A stretch of DNA of 64,000 nucleotides from Lycocorax pyrrhopterus obiensis (taxonomy: Eukaryota; Chordata; Aves; Passeriformes; Paradisaeidae): contig JACSVZ010000008.1 in the NCBI GenBank assembly GCA_014706295.1, positions 1,550,001-1,614,000 on the forward strand, read 5' to 3'. Shown here one piece after another: positions 36,724 through 45,956 of the stretch (position 1 is the stretch's first letter; each line of letters begins with the position of its first letter). The notes below the pieces were generated by a model. That model saw nothing but the letters and a program-made list of their open reading frames with translations, did not search any database and had not been told where the DNA came from. Made by a program: the position numbers and the translations under genes.

Positions 36724-37005
36724 TGCAGTAATATGCATTTAAACCCTGTTGGTATGAACTAGCCAAACTCTCACTCAAGACCAGGATCCACACCAAGATC
36801 CAATTATTAATTAAGACTACCTCAACTTAAGGTGCTCATCAACCTCCTACAAACAGCTGTGGCTGCAGGGCGGGCACAAGCCCTATAAATCAAACCCTGG
36901 GAGGAGCCAAAGGTAGAGGTGGTTGTTCCTGGTTGCTGTGTGCTGCTGGAGCTCTGCTCTGAGAAATCATAATCCAAGACTCAGAAGGCTGCGAGCTCTG
37001 GCAGA
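36724..37005 (+). repeat. Left LTR of the miniature element
   Basis: Begins TGCAGTAATATGC and ends CTCTGGCAGA. It has a TATA box (TATAAAT, 36884-36890) and a 12-bp stretch near 36785 that the right LTR lacks. The final GA is CA in the right LTR. Confidence 0.87.
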
Positions 37006-37007
37006 AG

Positions 37008-37025
37008 TGGTGACCCCGACGTGAT
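37008..37025 (+). other. Primer binding site, tRNA-Trp type
   Basis: TGGTGACCCCGACGTGAT, complementary to the 3' end of tRNA-Trp, the primer used by avian alpharetroviruses. It lies two bases after the left LTR. Confidence 0.9.
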
Positions 37026-37029
37026 ACCA

Positions 37030-37460
37030 ACACGCAGCGTGAGAACCGCCGTGGCAAAATTCCAGCAGTCCAACATACCGGAAGAGGTGAAGACTGCCAT
37101 GATAAAACCGCGGCGGGGGGAGTTGTGAGACAGCCCCCTTTGAGGCCCTGGTCAAAACACCCAGAGGGGTCTTCCCAGATCTATACCTGGGTGAGATCTG
37201 CTGCAGCGGGACTTCGGCGGTCTGTACCCAAAGAGGTGAGGACTGTGACAGCAAAACCGCAGTGGGGGGAAGTCGCGAGATGGCTCCCTCGGAGCTCGGG
37301 AGGCTGGGAAAAGGCTCCCAGAAAAAGAGCTCCTGACTATCACCAGAAGAGGTGAAGACCAGGGGCTGGAGGGAAAAGAGTCTGTCAACAAAGAACAGGC
37401 TATATTTAAAGCCCTTCAGCATATCCTCTCAAAATCTTTAAAAAAGAACTAAATAAAAAA
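37030..37460 (+). repeat. Internal repeated module of the miniature element
   Basis: The string GAGGTGA occurs at about 37085, 37232, 37350 and 37470, each time preceded by (C/A)(G/A)AA. At the first two sites it is followed by similar sequence: GACTG, a run near AAAACCGC, then a G-rich tract and a GAGA motif. A weaker version precedes them at about 37040 (GTGAGAACCGCCGTGGCAAA). It seems to be a decayed tandem module of about 150 bp. Confidence 0.6.
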
Positions 37461-37624
37461 CACCCGAAGAGGTGAGCAACCGGGGACTGAGAAAAAAAAC
37501 AACAAAAAGAAAAAACTAATTTAAAGGTCTTGAAAAGAAATGGAGTAAAAAAAAATATTAATTTAATTGTTATTTATTAAAAGAAAATTTAAAAATATAT
37601 TAAATATAGTTCGGCTAGTGCAAA

Positions 37625-37640
37625 AAGAAAAAAGGGGAAT
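37625..37640 (+). other. Polypurine tract
   Basis: AAGAAAAAAGGGGAAT directly before the right LTR, the usual plus-strand priming site of LTR elements. Confidence 0.85.
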
Positions 37641-37910
37641 TGTAGTAATATGCCTTTAAACCCTGTTGGTATGCACTAGCCAAACTCTCACTCAAGACCA
37701 GGATCCAATTATTAATTAAGACTACCTCAACTTAAGGTGCTCATTAACCTCCCACAAACAGCTGTGGCTGCAGGGCGGGCATTAGCCCTATAAATCAAGC
37801 CCTGGGAGGAGCCAAAGGTTGAGGTGGCTGTTCCTGGTTGCTGAGTGTCGCTGGAGCTCCGCTCTAAGAAATCATAATCCAAGACTCAGAAGACTGCGAG
37901 CTCCGGCACA
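37641..37910 (+). repeat. Right LTR of the miniature element
   Basis: Begins TGTAGTAATATGC and ends CTCCGGCACA. TATA box TATAAAT at 37789-37795. It is followed at once by CCTGCC, the repeated target site. Confidence 0.87.
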
Positions 37911-38696
37911 CCTGCCCGGCTCTGAACTTCCAGTCACAAATGGACATATTTTTATTTGCTACATGACCCAAAGCAATGCAGCAAACACTGCACACCTCTG
38001 GAGGTACCTAAGAAACTGCAGGGAGCAGCAGGAACAATTTCTCTCTCAGGAAAAATCCTTCAGCAAAGGACTATTATTAAATGCAAAGTTTATCATTTTG
38101 CACTGGGCCTTCAGATTTCACATTTGTTTCAAGTTAAATACAAAATTAGGAGAAGAGTGGCAGTATTTTGCTATTTTTCACTTCTTTAAGTGAAAAACAT
38201 GCTAATACTCCAATCACGAGGACAAATAGAGTGCAGATCATGAATTTTTGTCTAAACTCCTTCAAGTAGCTGAGCAAGCCCATCCTTTAGGGTCTCCTGA
38301 AGATAATTTATGTTCAATTTCTGCTTTCTGATTCCTGGCACTGCTTGGATTTGGAAATATCTGTACAAACCCCACTACATTCTGCTGCTGATTATGTTTC
38401 CACAGGGGCATAGAGAGAACACACTGCAACTTCTTGATATCTTGAAGCTGCTTGCCCTGATCTTATCACTTCCTCTTATTGTACAGGTGTCAAATTCATG
38501 AACACGTTCTCTGGTACAAAATTTACCAAACTATGCAGCCTGTGCCCCACTTTTTGGTTTGCTTTTGATCAATTTTAAGACACTGAGGTTGATGCTACTG
38601 AATTGTCAGAGGGTAAATTTATCGTATCACGTCTCTGTGGTGATAATAACCATCACCTGCACTTCTAACATCGAAAAGGTCGAGTCTGATTCTCTC

Positions 38697-38762
38697 ATGC
38701 CTCACACAAATGGTGTAGAGGATCAAAAAATGCCTCACACAAATGGTGTAGAGGGACAAAAC
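38697..38762. repeat. 33-bp tandem duplication
   Basis: ATGCCTCACACAAATGGTGT and AGAGGATCAAAA occur twice, 33 bp apart, with a small change (GATCAA to GGACAA). Two units only. Confidence 0.85.
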
Positions 38763-39059
38763 GCACTCCAGGAAACTTAACCGAGAGCCCTGGTGATCCC
38801 AGTCCCAGTTCCAAGGCATGACATTTGTTTATCCTAATGACTGATATTTTCAACAACTTCCGAGGGGAAAATTTCAAGTAAACCTTCCCCCACCATCATT
38901 GTCAGCCCAGATCTTTCAAGCTGGAGACCACTGGCTCAGACAGTAAAAGTCCACCACAAGAGAGTGTTTTTAGAGCTCTATTTCAGACTTAGCATTCAAA
39001 CTGGACTTGATTTTGACTTAAAAACCACCAGTTTTAGGGTGAAACAATGAACTCTTTAC

Positions 39060-39172
39060 CTGTATTCATCCTGTGTGAAGCGTGGGATGACTGAGGGCTG
39101 CAGCACCGCAATTTCCACTGTGGTGGTGTTGAACTTCACCGGGTCCCCATCGTCGTAGGCAATGATCACCAG
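39060..39172 (-). CDS. PCDH15: PCDH15 exon: end of EC9, unusual EC9-EC10 linker
   Basis: 113 nt, 37 codons plus two bases. The acceptor is acaaaacagc-like, ending ttttgcag before CTGGTGATC. The donor is TACAG followed by gtaaag. The last codon (AG plus A) is completed by the next exon to give Arg. The peptide LVIIAYDDGDPVKFNTTTVE carries the XDX motif YDDGD and an NTT sequon. Where other repeats have DxNDN, this one reads LQPSVIPRFTQDEYR, with no acidic calcium ligands. That is the signature of the flexible calcium-free EC9-EC10 joint of PCDH15. Confidence 0.95.
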
Positions 39173-39389
39173 CTGCAAAACAACACAGAAAATCAGCCTC
39201 TGACTACACAAAAGAACATTTTTCATCCTGACTTCCAGCAATTCTGGTATTTGCAGGGTCAAAACAATCAGATGTGATTTTCTTTCGCTGCAAGTCACAT
39301 GTTGCGTGAGAGCAAAACATGGAGGGAAAAGGTGGCAGCCATCCACGGGTTGAATCCTCTGCTGGAAAATTTACAGAAACATGGTAAAC

Positions 39390-39579
39390 TGGAGGAATTT
39401 CTTCCTGGAAAGGGTTGTTAAACAATGGAATGGGCTGCTCAGGGAGCTTTGGAGTCCCCATCCCTGGAGGTGTCCAAGGAACAGCTGCATGTGGCACTCA
39501 GTGCTCTGGTGGGGATCGGTCACAGGTTGGACTCGATGATCTCGGAGGGCTTTTCCAACCTTAGGGATTCCGAGATTCT
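39390..39579 (+). mobile_element. CR1 LINE fragment
   Basis: GGAGGAATTTCTTCCTGGAA, GGAGTCCCCATCCCTGGAGG, 3' end GGACTCGATGATCTCGGAGG and CCGAGATTCT. Its acceptor-side neighbour is the EC9 exon, about 220 bp away. Confidence 0.92.
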
Positions 39580-40139
39580 AGAACTCCCAATAAAACAAAC
39601 AGGAAAAGCCCTGGGTGAAAATTATCTGCTGCTCACATTAATATCTAAAACCAAGGGCTCATGTCAAAACAAAAAAATTAACACTACTTCCCATCCCCCT
39701 CCAAAAAGTCCTCTGTTGAAATTAGATGCTCTCAGCTCAAACATGGCCAAGACCAAATTACCTGCTCCTAAATGAGGCCTGTTATAAATATTTAGATTTT
39801 TAAAAATCTTTTCTCAAGTCTATTTGTTGATTTAATCTGTGACTTTGTGCTGGCACAAGCAGGTTCATCTGTTTTTAGCCTTCACATGAAGTCTGCTTGC
39901 AAAAGGACGTGACTCCAGCCCACTGAAGAAGGAGAAATGGGCAAATTTCCAGTTTTCTCCCTAAATTTTTCCTTATTTCTGGAGGTCGCTATGTGAGGCA
40001 GGTCTGCACCTCATTCTAGCAGAGTGTTTTCAACTCATTTCTGCCAGTCCAAGTTATCCCATAACAACCTTTTCTTCCAGCCAATATATGAGGGAAGTCA
40101 CCAGCACAAGATATAATTGCAGAAATTATCCGGATGTTA

Positions 40140-40830
40140 AATGGCGACTGGAAAAACTCCCAGAGTGCTGCGGTGAGCCATGGCTCCCGTCATGGTGTTC
40201 TGGAACCCATCGGACAAAAGCTCCAATGGTTCAACACCTCAGCGGTCCGGGAACCATAAAATGGCCGCCCGCCCTAACATGGCTGCCCTCAGGCAGCTTG
40301 GCGGGAACAACCGTTGGCCGTGGCGGGAAAGACGCGACACCGAGCGCGTAGGCAATGGCCGCCACAGCCACCCCCGTTACGTCATTGTTCCCCCACGGTT
40401 CACGTCCTCTCTCCCCGCCTACCCCGATCCCCGTCGGGTGCGCTGTGCTTGCCGCCGCCTCCGTTACGCCCCCTGTCCATGCCATCATCGGTTGTTTCGT
40501 GGGAGCCCCGCCCTGACCGAGGGGGTGTAAAATCCCCTGACAGCAGCTCCCTGCGGGCTTCTCTTGGTGTTCCTCTTTGCGTTCCTCCCCTCTCCAACGA
40601 ACCCGTTCCTGGTCCATCAAGAAGCCTCCCTCGCTCCTTCTTCTCCCTGCGCGCCCTTCCCAAGGGTGGTTGAGGCGAGCCTCATGCGAGACCTCGCTCA
40701 CCCTCCCACGCCAGGTCGGCGCCCGTCCTCTGCCGTAGCAGTAGGCGAAGGGACCGCCCGGTGCTTGACCTGGGAGAGCTGGCCATCGGTCAGCACCGCG
40801 GCACCAGAGGATTCAGCAGCAGACACAAAC
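40140..40830. promoter_or_regulatory. Intronic CpG island, possible promoter
   Basis: A GC-rich stretch unlike the AT-rich intron around it. I count about 50 CpG in 540 bp (40261-40800), close to what base composition alone would give, so CpG has not been lost. It holds YY1-like motifs read on the plus strand (AAAATGGCCGCC, AACATGGCTGCC, CAATGGCCGCC) and a CRE-like TTACGTCA at 40377. No TATA box and no recognised coding sequence. It could be an internal PCDH15 promoter, the start of a plus-strand RNA, or a recently inserted element end. The function is inferred only. Confidence 0.55.
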
Positions 40831-41869
40831 CCAATGATCTAGAAGAAAATACCAACTCCAAGTGTTCCCATCACTGATTTCTGGAGTCTTTTCTGCACTT
40901 TTTTCCTAAGAATCTGTATTTTCTGGAAGGTTATTCCCTGCTGAATGCTCCATTTACTGCCCTACTATGAAGCGGTGTGGGATAGACCCCAATTTTGGAA
41001 AACATCCCCACAAAAGAAGCACTAAGAAGTAAAACCAACAAGTGCGGCAACAGAAAGGTTCCACTCTGGTGATGTTAACCAAGAGAAAAATCCTCTTCCC
41101 CCTCGGGTTTTATTTTATTAATTAGAAACTGAAAAGGACTTAAATTAGCACTGTCCTAAAGCAGGGACTGCTCCAGCTAAAATAGCCCTTGGAGGGACAC
41201 TCAGGAGGGCGAAACAGTGGGCAGCTTTATTCCTCAGAATGGAAAGTGTGCAAATAAACCTCTCTTTAACACTCATTTCAGAAATAAATAACTGAAAGAA
41301 AAAAAAGTCACATCTTAGTGACTGCAAGGAAATTTCCAAGTAGGGAAATTACATCAAACCCAAGATATTATGGATTTAATTTATTTTTCTTTACTGACCC
41401 ACTTCTGTTTTCATTTTAAACTCCCCCCTCCCCTCATGGATCTTAAAGGGCGGATGTGCTACTGATTTAGGTTAAAATACCTTAATCTACACTAATTCAC
41501 TCCAGACTCTTTAGGACCAGTGACAACAAAATGGGAATTTCGGTTTCCTTAAAATCAGTGTTTTTACATTAAAACACTTGTGAACAGGAACTCCTGAACT
41601 ACCCAGCTGTGCAGTAACTTTATTTACAAGACATCTTGTTCTTCTTACAAAGTTCTCCCCAGATTCTCCCCAAAAGCCCTGCTGGAAGTGAACTTGGGGA
41701 AAATGAGGGTTCCTCAAGCTGCCTCCCTGTTTTCCCCACCCTCCCAAAAGGTGCAACCACATCCATTCAGGACATTCCTGGAATCAGAGCGGCACGAAAC
41801 ACACGCCAGGAAAAAAGAAGGAAACAAAGGAACAAACAAAATTGAAATTTTGCATGGCAATCCAATGAA

Positions 41870-41925
41870 AGGTTGGATTTGATCTTGGAGGTCTTTCCCA
41901 ACCTTAACGATTGTGGGATCTTTCT
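41870..41925 (+). mobile_element. CR1 LINE 3' end, very short
   Basis: GGTTGGATTTGATCTTGGAG GTCTTTCCCAACC and a GTGGGATCTTTCTGTG tail, within 90 bp of an EC9 exon. Confidence 0.82.
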
Positions 41926-42012
41926 GTGCAATATAAAGAAGAAAGGAGAACCATGGAAAAGAATGCCAGTGAATGCAGGGAACATCTCCTGGCTCTGCAG
42001 CAGGATTTGTAC

Positions 42013-42153
42013 CTTGAACACTGTGCTGGGCTCTTCATTGAGGTTCACTCGGGTGACGACGCGTCCGGAGTTTTCCTCCACGTCAAAAATGCTGGCGCTG
42101 TAGGGAAACTGGACAACGTCCACCTTGTAGCGGACCAGACTCGCTGGGGTGCC
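42013..42153 (-). CDS. PCDH15: PCDH15 exon: middle of EC9
   Basis: 141 nt, 47 codons, phase 0 at both ends. The acceptor is gcattccag before GGCACCCCA and the donor is TTCAAG followed by gtacaa. The peptide runs from [20 protein letters not shown] through [20 protein letters not shown] to EPSTVFK. The usual LDRE/LDYE calcium motif is replaced by LNEEP, another weakened ligand set in EC9. The gtaca donor is less canonical than the gtaag donors of most other exons here. A short CR1 3' end (about 41870-41925) lies within 90 bp of the donor. Confidence 0.95.
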
Positions 42154-42872
42154 CTGGAATGCAAAAATGAGGCAAAGTGGGTATTTCTGTGTTTTTACAC
42201 ACCTCCTGAAGGATTAAAATGTGACATTGGTAAGGCCAACACAAGCAAAACTTGCTGTTTGTCTTCCTCATAGCTGAGCACTGCCCTTCAATCCCCCCAA
42301 AATACCTTCCAGGACACCTGAGAGGTCCAGTAAGAAAAATCAAGGAAAGGAAGAAAAGGGCTGAACCCCCAACCTACTTAAACCTAGAAATGTTTTATAA
42401 ATACTGAAATCTTTCAACAGAAGATGGGCATGGCTTAAGGCTGGTTAAAATACCTTTCAAAAATATTATGACTTGGTATAAAACTCATTTAATGTTTAAG
42501 AAACTTATCAGTGGTAAAAGAAAATGCTGTTTTGCAGATGGATTTTAAGCAGCCCCATAAGGAACCCCCCCCACTGTTCAGACCTTGCTTTGGTGACAAG
42601 GACTGAGGCCAGGCAGCCCCTGGGTGTGTCACAAAGTGTCTGAAAACCCAAAGCAAAAGGGGGATCAGAAGCAGCATTGCCAGAGGGTGGAAGAGAGGAA
42701 TTTTTCCCATCAGTATCTCAGCATTTTCTAATTGAAGGCTGCTTACCCATTTACCTGTTTTAACACCACCTGCCTAAAAAATAGCATTTGTTGGAAGGAT
42801 GTAATTTCTTAAGGTATCCATTATTTTCCAACGATCCCATTTCAGCAGTCACTCTCCAGGCACCTCAGAGTT

Positions 42873-43420
42873 ACAGAAACATTAAGGTTGGAAAAGACCT
42901 CGGGGGTCATTGAGTCCAACCATCAGCTCAGCACTGCCGAGGCCAGCACTGCCCATGTCCCTAAGTGCCACCAGACACATCTTCCTTGGACACCTCCAGG
43001 AATGGGGACTCCAAACCTCCCTGGGCAGCCCCTGCCAAGGCCTGAGCACCCTTTCCATGCAGAAATTCCTGCTGCTGTCCAACCTGAGCCTCCCCTGGCC
43101 CAGCCTGAGGCCGTTTCCCCTTGTCCTGTCCCTGTTCCCTGCGAGCAGAGCCCGACCCCCCCGGCTGCCCCCTCCTGTCAGGGAGTTGTGCAGAGCCACA
43201 AGGTCCCCCCTGAGCCTCCTTTGCTCCAGGCTGAGCCCCTTTCCCAGCTCCCTCAGCCGCTCCTGGGGCTCCAGCCCCTTCCCAGCTCCGTTCCCTGCCC
43301 TGGACACGCTCCAGCCCCTCCAGGGCTCTCAGACCCAAGGATTTGAGATCCCCCAGCAGTGCCAGCCCAGGGGATGGGCCCTGCCCTGGGCCTGCTGGCA
43401 TCCGATAAATGATGGAGATT
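42873..43420 (-). mobile_element. CR1 LINE fragment, type 2, longer
   Basis: Reverse-sense tail GTTACAGAAACATTAAGGTT. The type 2 body extends past CTCCAGCCCCTCCAGGGCTC to a decayed GGGGATGGGCCCTGCCCTGG segment. It is followed within about 120 bp by the 24-25-bp minisatellite. Confidence 0.92.
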
Positions 43421-43544
43421 CTCCTTAGCCCGCTCTTGTTGCTGATATATTTATGGAAACATTTTTGAACCTCTTTTATGGCTGTAGCCAGAGAAGTTCT
43501 AGCTGGGCTTTGGCCCTTTTCCTTCCACACACTCCAGGGAGCTG

Positions 43545-43841
43545 GATCTCCTGGATGTTTTCTCCCTCGATCTCCTGGAGGGTTTTCTCCCTCGATCTGC
43601 TGGAGCGTTTTCTCTCTGGATGTCCTGAAGGGTTTTGTCTCTGGATCTCCTGGAGGGTTTTTTCCCTGGATCTCCTGAAGGGTTTTCTCCCCGGATCTCC
43701 TGAAGGGTTTTCTCCCCAAATCTCCTGGAGCGTTTTCTCTCTGGATCTCCTGGAGGTTTTCTCTCTGGATCTCCTGGAGGGTTTTCTCCCTGGATCTCCT
43801 GGATGTTTTCTTTCTGGATGTCCTGGAGGGTTTTCTCTCTG
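43545..43841. repeat. 24-25-bp minisatellite, 12 units
   Basis: Units of the form GATCTCCTGGAGGGTTTTCT CCCTG start at 43545, 43569, 43594, 43619, 43644, 43669, 43694, 43719, 43744, 43768, 43793 and 43817. The main variants are GGAGGG, GAAGGG, GGAGCG and GGATG. All three minus-strand frames stay open, so the long frames here are artefacts. Confidence 0.95.
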
Positions 43842-45537
43842 CGGGTTTTCATTGCCAGCAGACACCTGGTAAGTTGAAGTCCCTCAGGAGGACCAAAGTT
43901 TGCAATGAGAAGACTTCTCCCAACTACTTGTAGAATGTCTCCTCTGCTTCTTCATCCAGGCTAGGGGCAGATCTAGGACAGGTTCCCTCTAATCCTCTTT
44001 GCACACCCATGTCTGAATAACAATTTTCCAGCACGCCAAAGTCTGGATATGCAGAGATTTCGGACATTTTACAAAATTCCAACTAAATTATTTGCTAAAT
44101 ATATTTGGGAGTAGAGTCAGAGAAACACTTCTGTCCTAGCAGCAGCATGATTTCATTTTCTGAAAGTGTATGAGCCTCGAGCTCAGATTAGGCTTCGACC
44201 TTTACTTTGTGTTTAAACAGCCAGAGCACCATTAATGGTGAATTGCTGATTTTCACCTGTATTCAATGACATGCTTTGCTGGGATTGGGAATATATTCCA
44301 TGTCCCATGCCAGCCACAAGTTACATGGAAACAGAACATTTCCTTTTGTAAACAGCAATGGAAATGGCTACAAAAGTGGTTTGAGCTCACTAAATCCTAT
44401 CAGTATTTTGCTGATCCAACAGAAGTCATTTGAGCATTGCCTCTCAGAGCTCTCCGAGGAATTCCAGCCCCGGCAGGGTTTATGAGGCCATCAGCAGCTT
44501 TAATCATCTCAACGGGGCCTGCCAGGCATGTTCTAGTGGTTAGCAAATTAATAAATGATTGTGTTCAGAGTTAAAAGCACTTCACATGCGCTGAAGAGGG
44601 CAAATCCTGGAAAAAGTGAGAAATTTCTGGGATCGCAGCATAGCAGAGTTCATTATCAACTTTCCCCCTGGCACTCTCTGCTTCAGTCATTTTTCTTCCA
44701 GGTTATAATTAAGAGAAAATTATCTGCTGAAATCCAGCCTATTTGGGCTCGGAGTAATGGCCTTAAACTTGCTTGGAAGACTAAGAGCCCTCATCATCAT
44801 TAGAGCTGCTCACACCAGGTAATTTGGGACTAAATAAACAAAAATCTCATCAGGTTCTTGTTGTTCCTGATGTGATTATCAAGCACACTTTGCTCCTGTC
44901 ACTTCAGAAAAATAACAAAACCGGGATTTATTTTTTATTTATGGTATGTTGGCACTGATGTGATTAGAGAAAGCTCCAGAGAGATTTCCCAGGGAAATCT
45001 ATCTAGGAGCGAGTTTTAATTATCTGAAATATTAATCATCTTTCGCCTCTGTTCTAAATTAATTTAGATGCATTATTATGTCTGCAGCAAAACCTGAATC
45101 TAGCTGATAATATTCCCAAATAAACCACAGAGCAAGGATTGTGCTTGGCAGGAACCACATTCGTTCTCTCCAAGCAAAGTTTCCCTGAGATTCAGGACTG
45201 ACATGAAACTTCAAAAAAAGCTCATCCAGCTCCAATTATTTCTTCCATGGCCACGTAATCCCTTAAGATTCCATCTGCTCGGGGGAAATACATTTATTTG
45301 TGACATAGGTGACAGCTACAAACGTGTCCCCAATATCGGTGAGGCTGCCCCTGGAAAAGAGGCCTTGGATGAGGCACACGTGCACTGTCCAGATAACTCC
45401 CAGCAGGAAAATGGTAATGGAATAAAGCCAGGAAAAATGGGGAGAAGGGAAACACCACAATTGTTGGGGGTTTTCATGTGCATTTCTGCAAGCAGGTCTG
45501 GAGGAGGCCAGGAATTGTTACTTCCACTCTCCAGGAG

Positions 45538-45887
45538 ACAAAGGCTGGAGCACCTCTGCTAGGAAGACAGGATGAGACAATTGGGATTGTTCAGCCTGGA
45601 GAACAGAAGGCTCCAGGGAGACCTTGGAGCTCCTTCCAGGGCCTAAAGGGGCTCCAGGAGAGCTGGAGATGGACTTGGGACAAGGGATGGAGGGCCAGGA
45701 CACAGGGAATGGCTTCCCAGTGCCAGAGGGCAGGGATGGATGGGATATTGGGAAGGAATTGTTTCCTGGGAGGGTGGGCAGGCCCTGGCACAGGGTGCCC
45801 AGAGAAGCTGTGGCTGCCCCTGGATCCCTGGCAGTGTCCAAGGCCAGGCTGGACATTGGGGCTTGGAGCAAGCCTGGGACAGTGACC
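45538..45887 (+). mobile_element. CR1 LINE fragment, type 1, lacking its 3' end
   Basis: From CAAAGGCTGGAGCACCTCTG through the full type 1 block to GCCTGGGACAGTG. It stops there instead of continuing GAAGGTGTCCCTG, and runs into an inverted CR1 piece. Confidence 0.92.
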
Positions 45888-45945
45888 TTAAAGATCATCT
45901 CATTCCAACCCTTGTCCCACAGGCAGGGACACCTCCCACAGTTCT
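45888..45945 (-). mobile_element. CR1 LINE fragment, inverted piece
   Basis: ACCTTAAAGATCATCTCATT and GGCAGGGACACCTCCCAC are the reverse complement of a CR1 3' region. They are joined directly to the plus-strand copy, and the terminal octamers are missing. Confidence 0.75.
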
Positions 45946-45956
45946 CTCTCTCTCTT
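45944..45956. repeat. (CT)n microsatellite
   Basis: CTCTCTCTCTCTTT beside the CR1 junction. Confidence 0.65.

Larger units (their letters stand above)
36724..37910 (+). mobile_element. Miniature LTR element without retroviral genes
   Basis: A 1.19-kb unit bounded by two direct LTRs (36724-37005 and 37641-37910). It has a primer binding site of the tRNA-Trp type, a polypurine tract and 6-bp target duplications. The 635-bp interior has no gag, pol or env similarity and only short chance frames. Primer type and duplication length point to the alpha/beta-like (class II) avian retroviral group. It would need enzymes from another element to move. By eye the LTRs differ at about 18 places plus a 12-bp indel, so the insertion is not recent. 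Confidence 0.88.
26015..39059 (-). other. PCDH15: PCDH15 intron, 13.0 kb, between EC9 and EC10 exons
   Basis: The largest complete intron. It holds nine CR1 fragments, the 28-bp minisatellite, the miniature LTR element, and short tandem repeats at 32183-32232 and 38697-38762. The stretches 29410-30600, 30790-32180, 32565-33735, 34885-36220 and 37920-38690 show nothing recognisable. Confidence 0.85.
39173..42012 (-). other. PCDH15: PCDH15 intron, 2.8 kb, inside EC9
   Basis: Contains a CR1 fragment (39390-39579), a CpG island (about 40140-40830) and a short CR1 3' end (41870-41925). Nothing else is recognised. Confidence 0.85.

Noticed and set aside
40180..40673. Coding frames in the CpG island (116-156 codons)
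   Set aside because: No recognised domain. Frames are open on both strands because of high GC content. Treated as regulatory or unknown sequence.
28545..43841. Regularly spaced repeats that might suggest CRISPR arrays
   Set aside because: The units are contiguous with no unique spacers and lie in a vertebrate intron, so these are minisatellites.
42961..43865. Minus open frames of 252, 129 and 117 codons, rich in Pro, Gly, Glu, Lys and Arg
   Set aside because: They run through the 24-25-bp minisatellite and the neighbouring CR1. All three frames are open for the same trivial reason.
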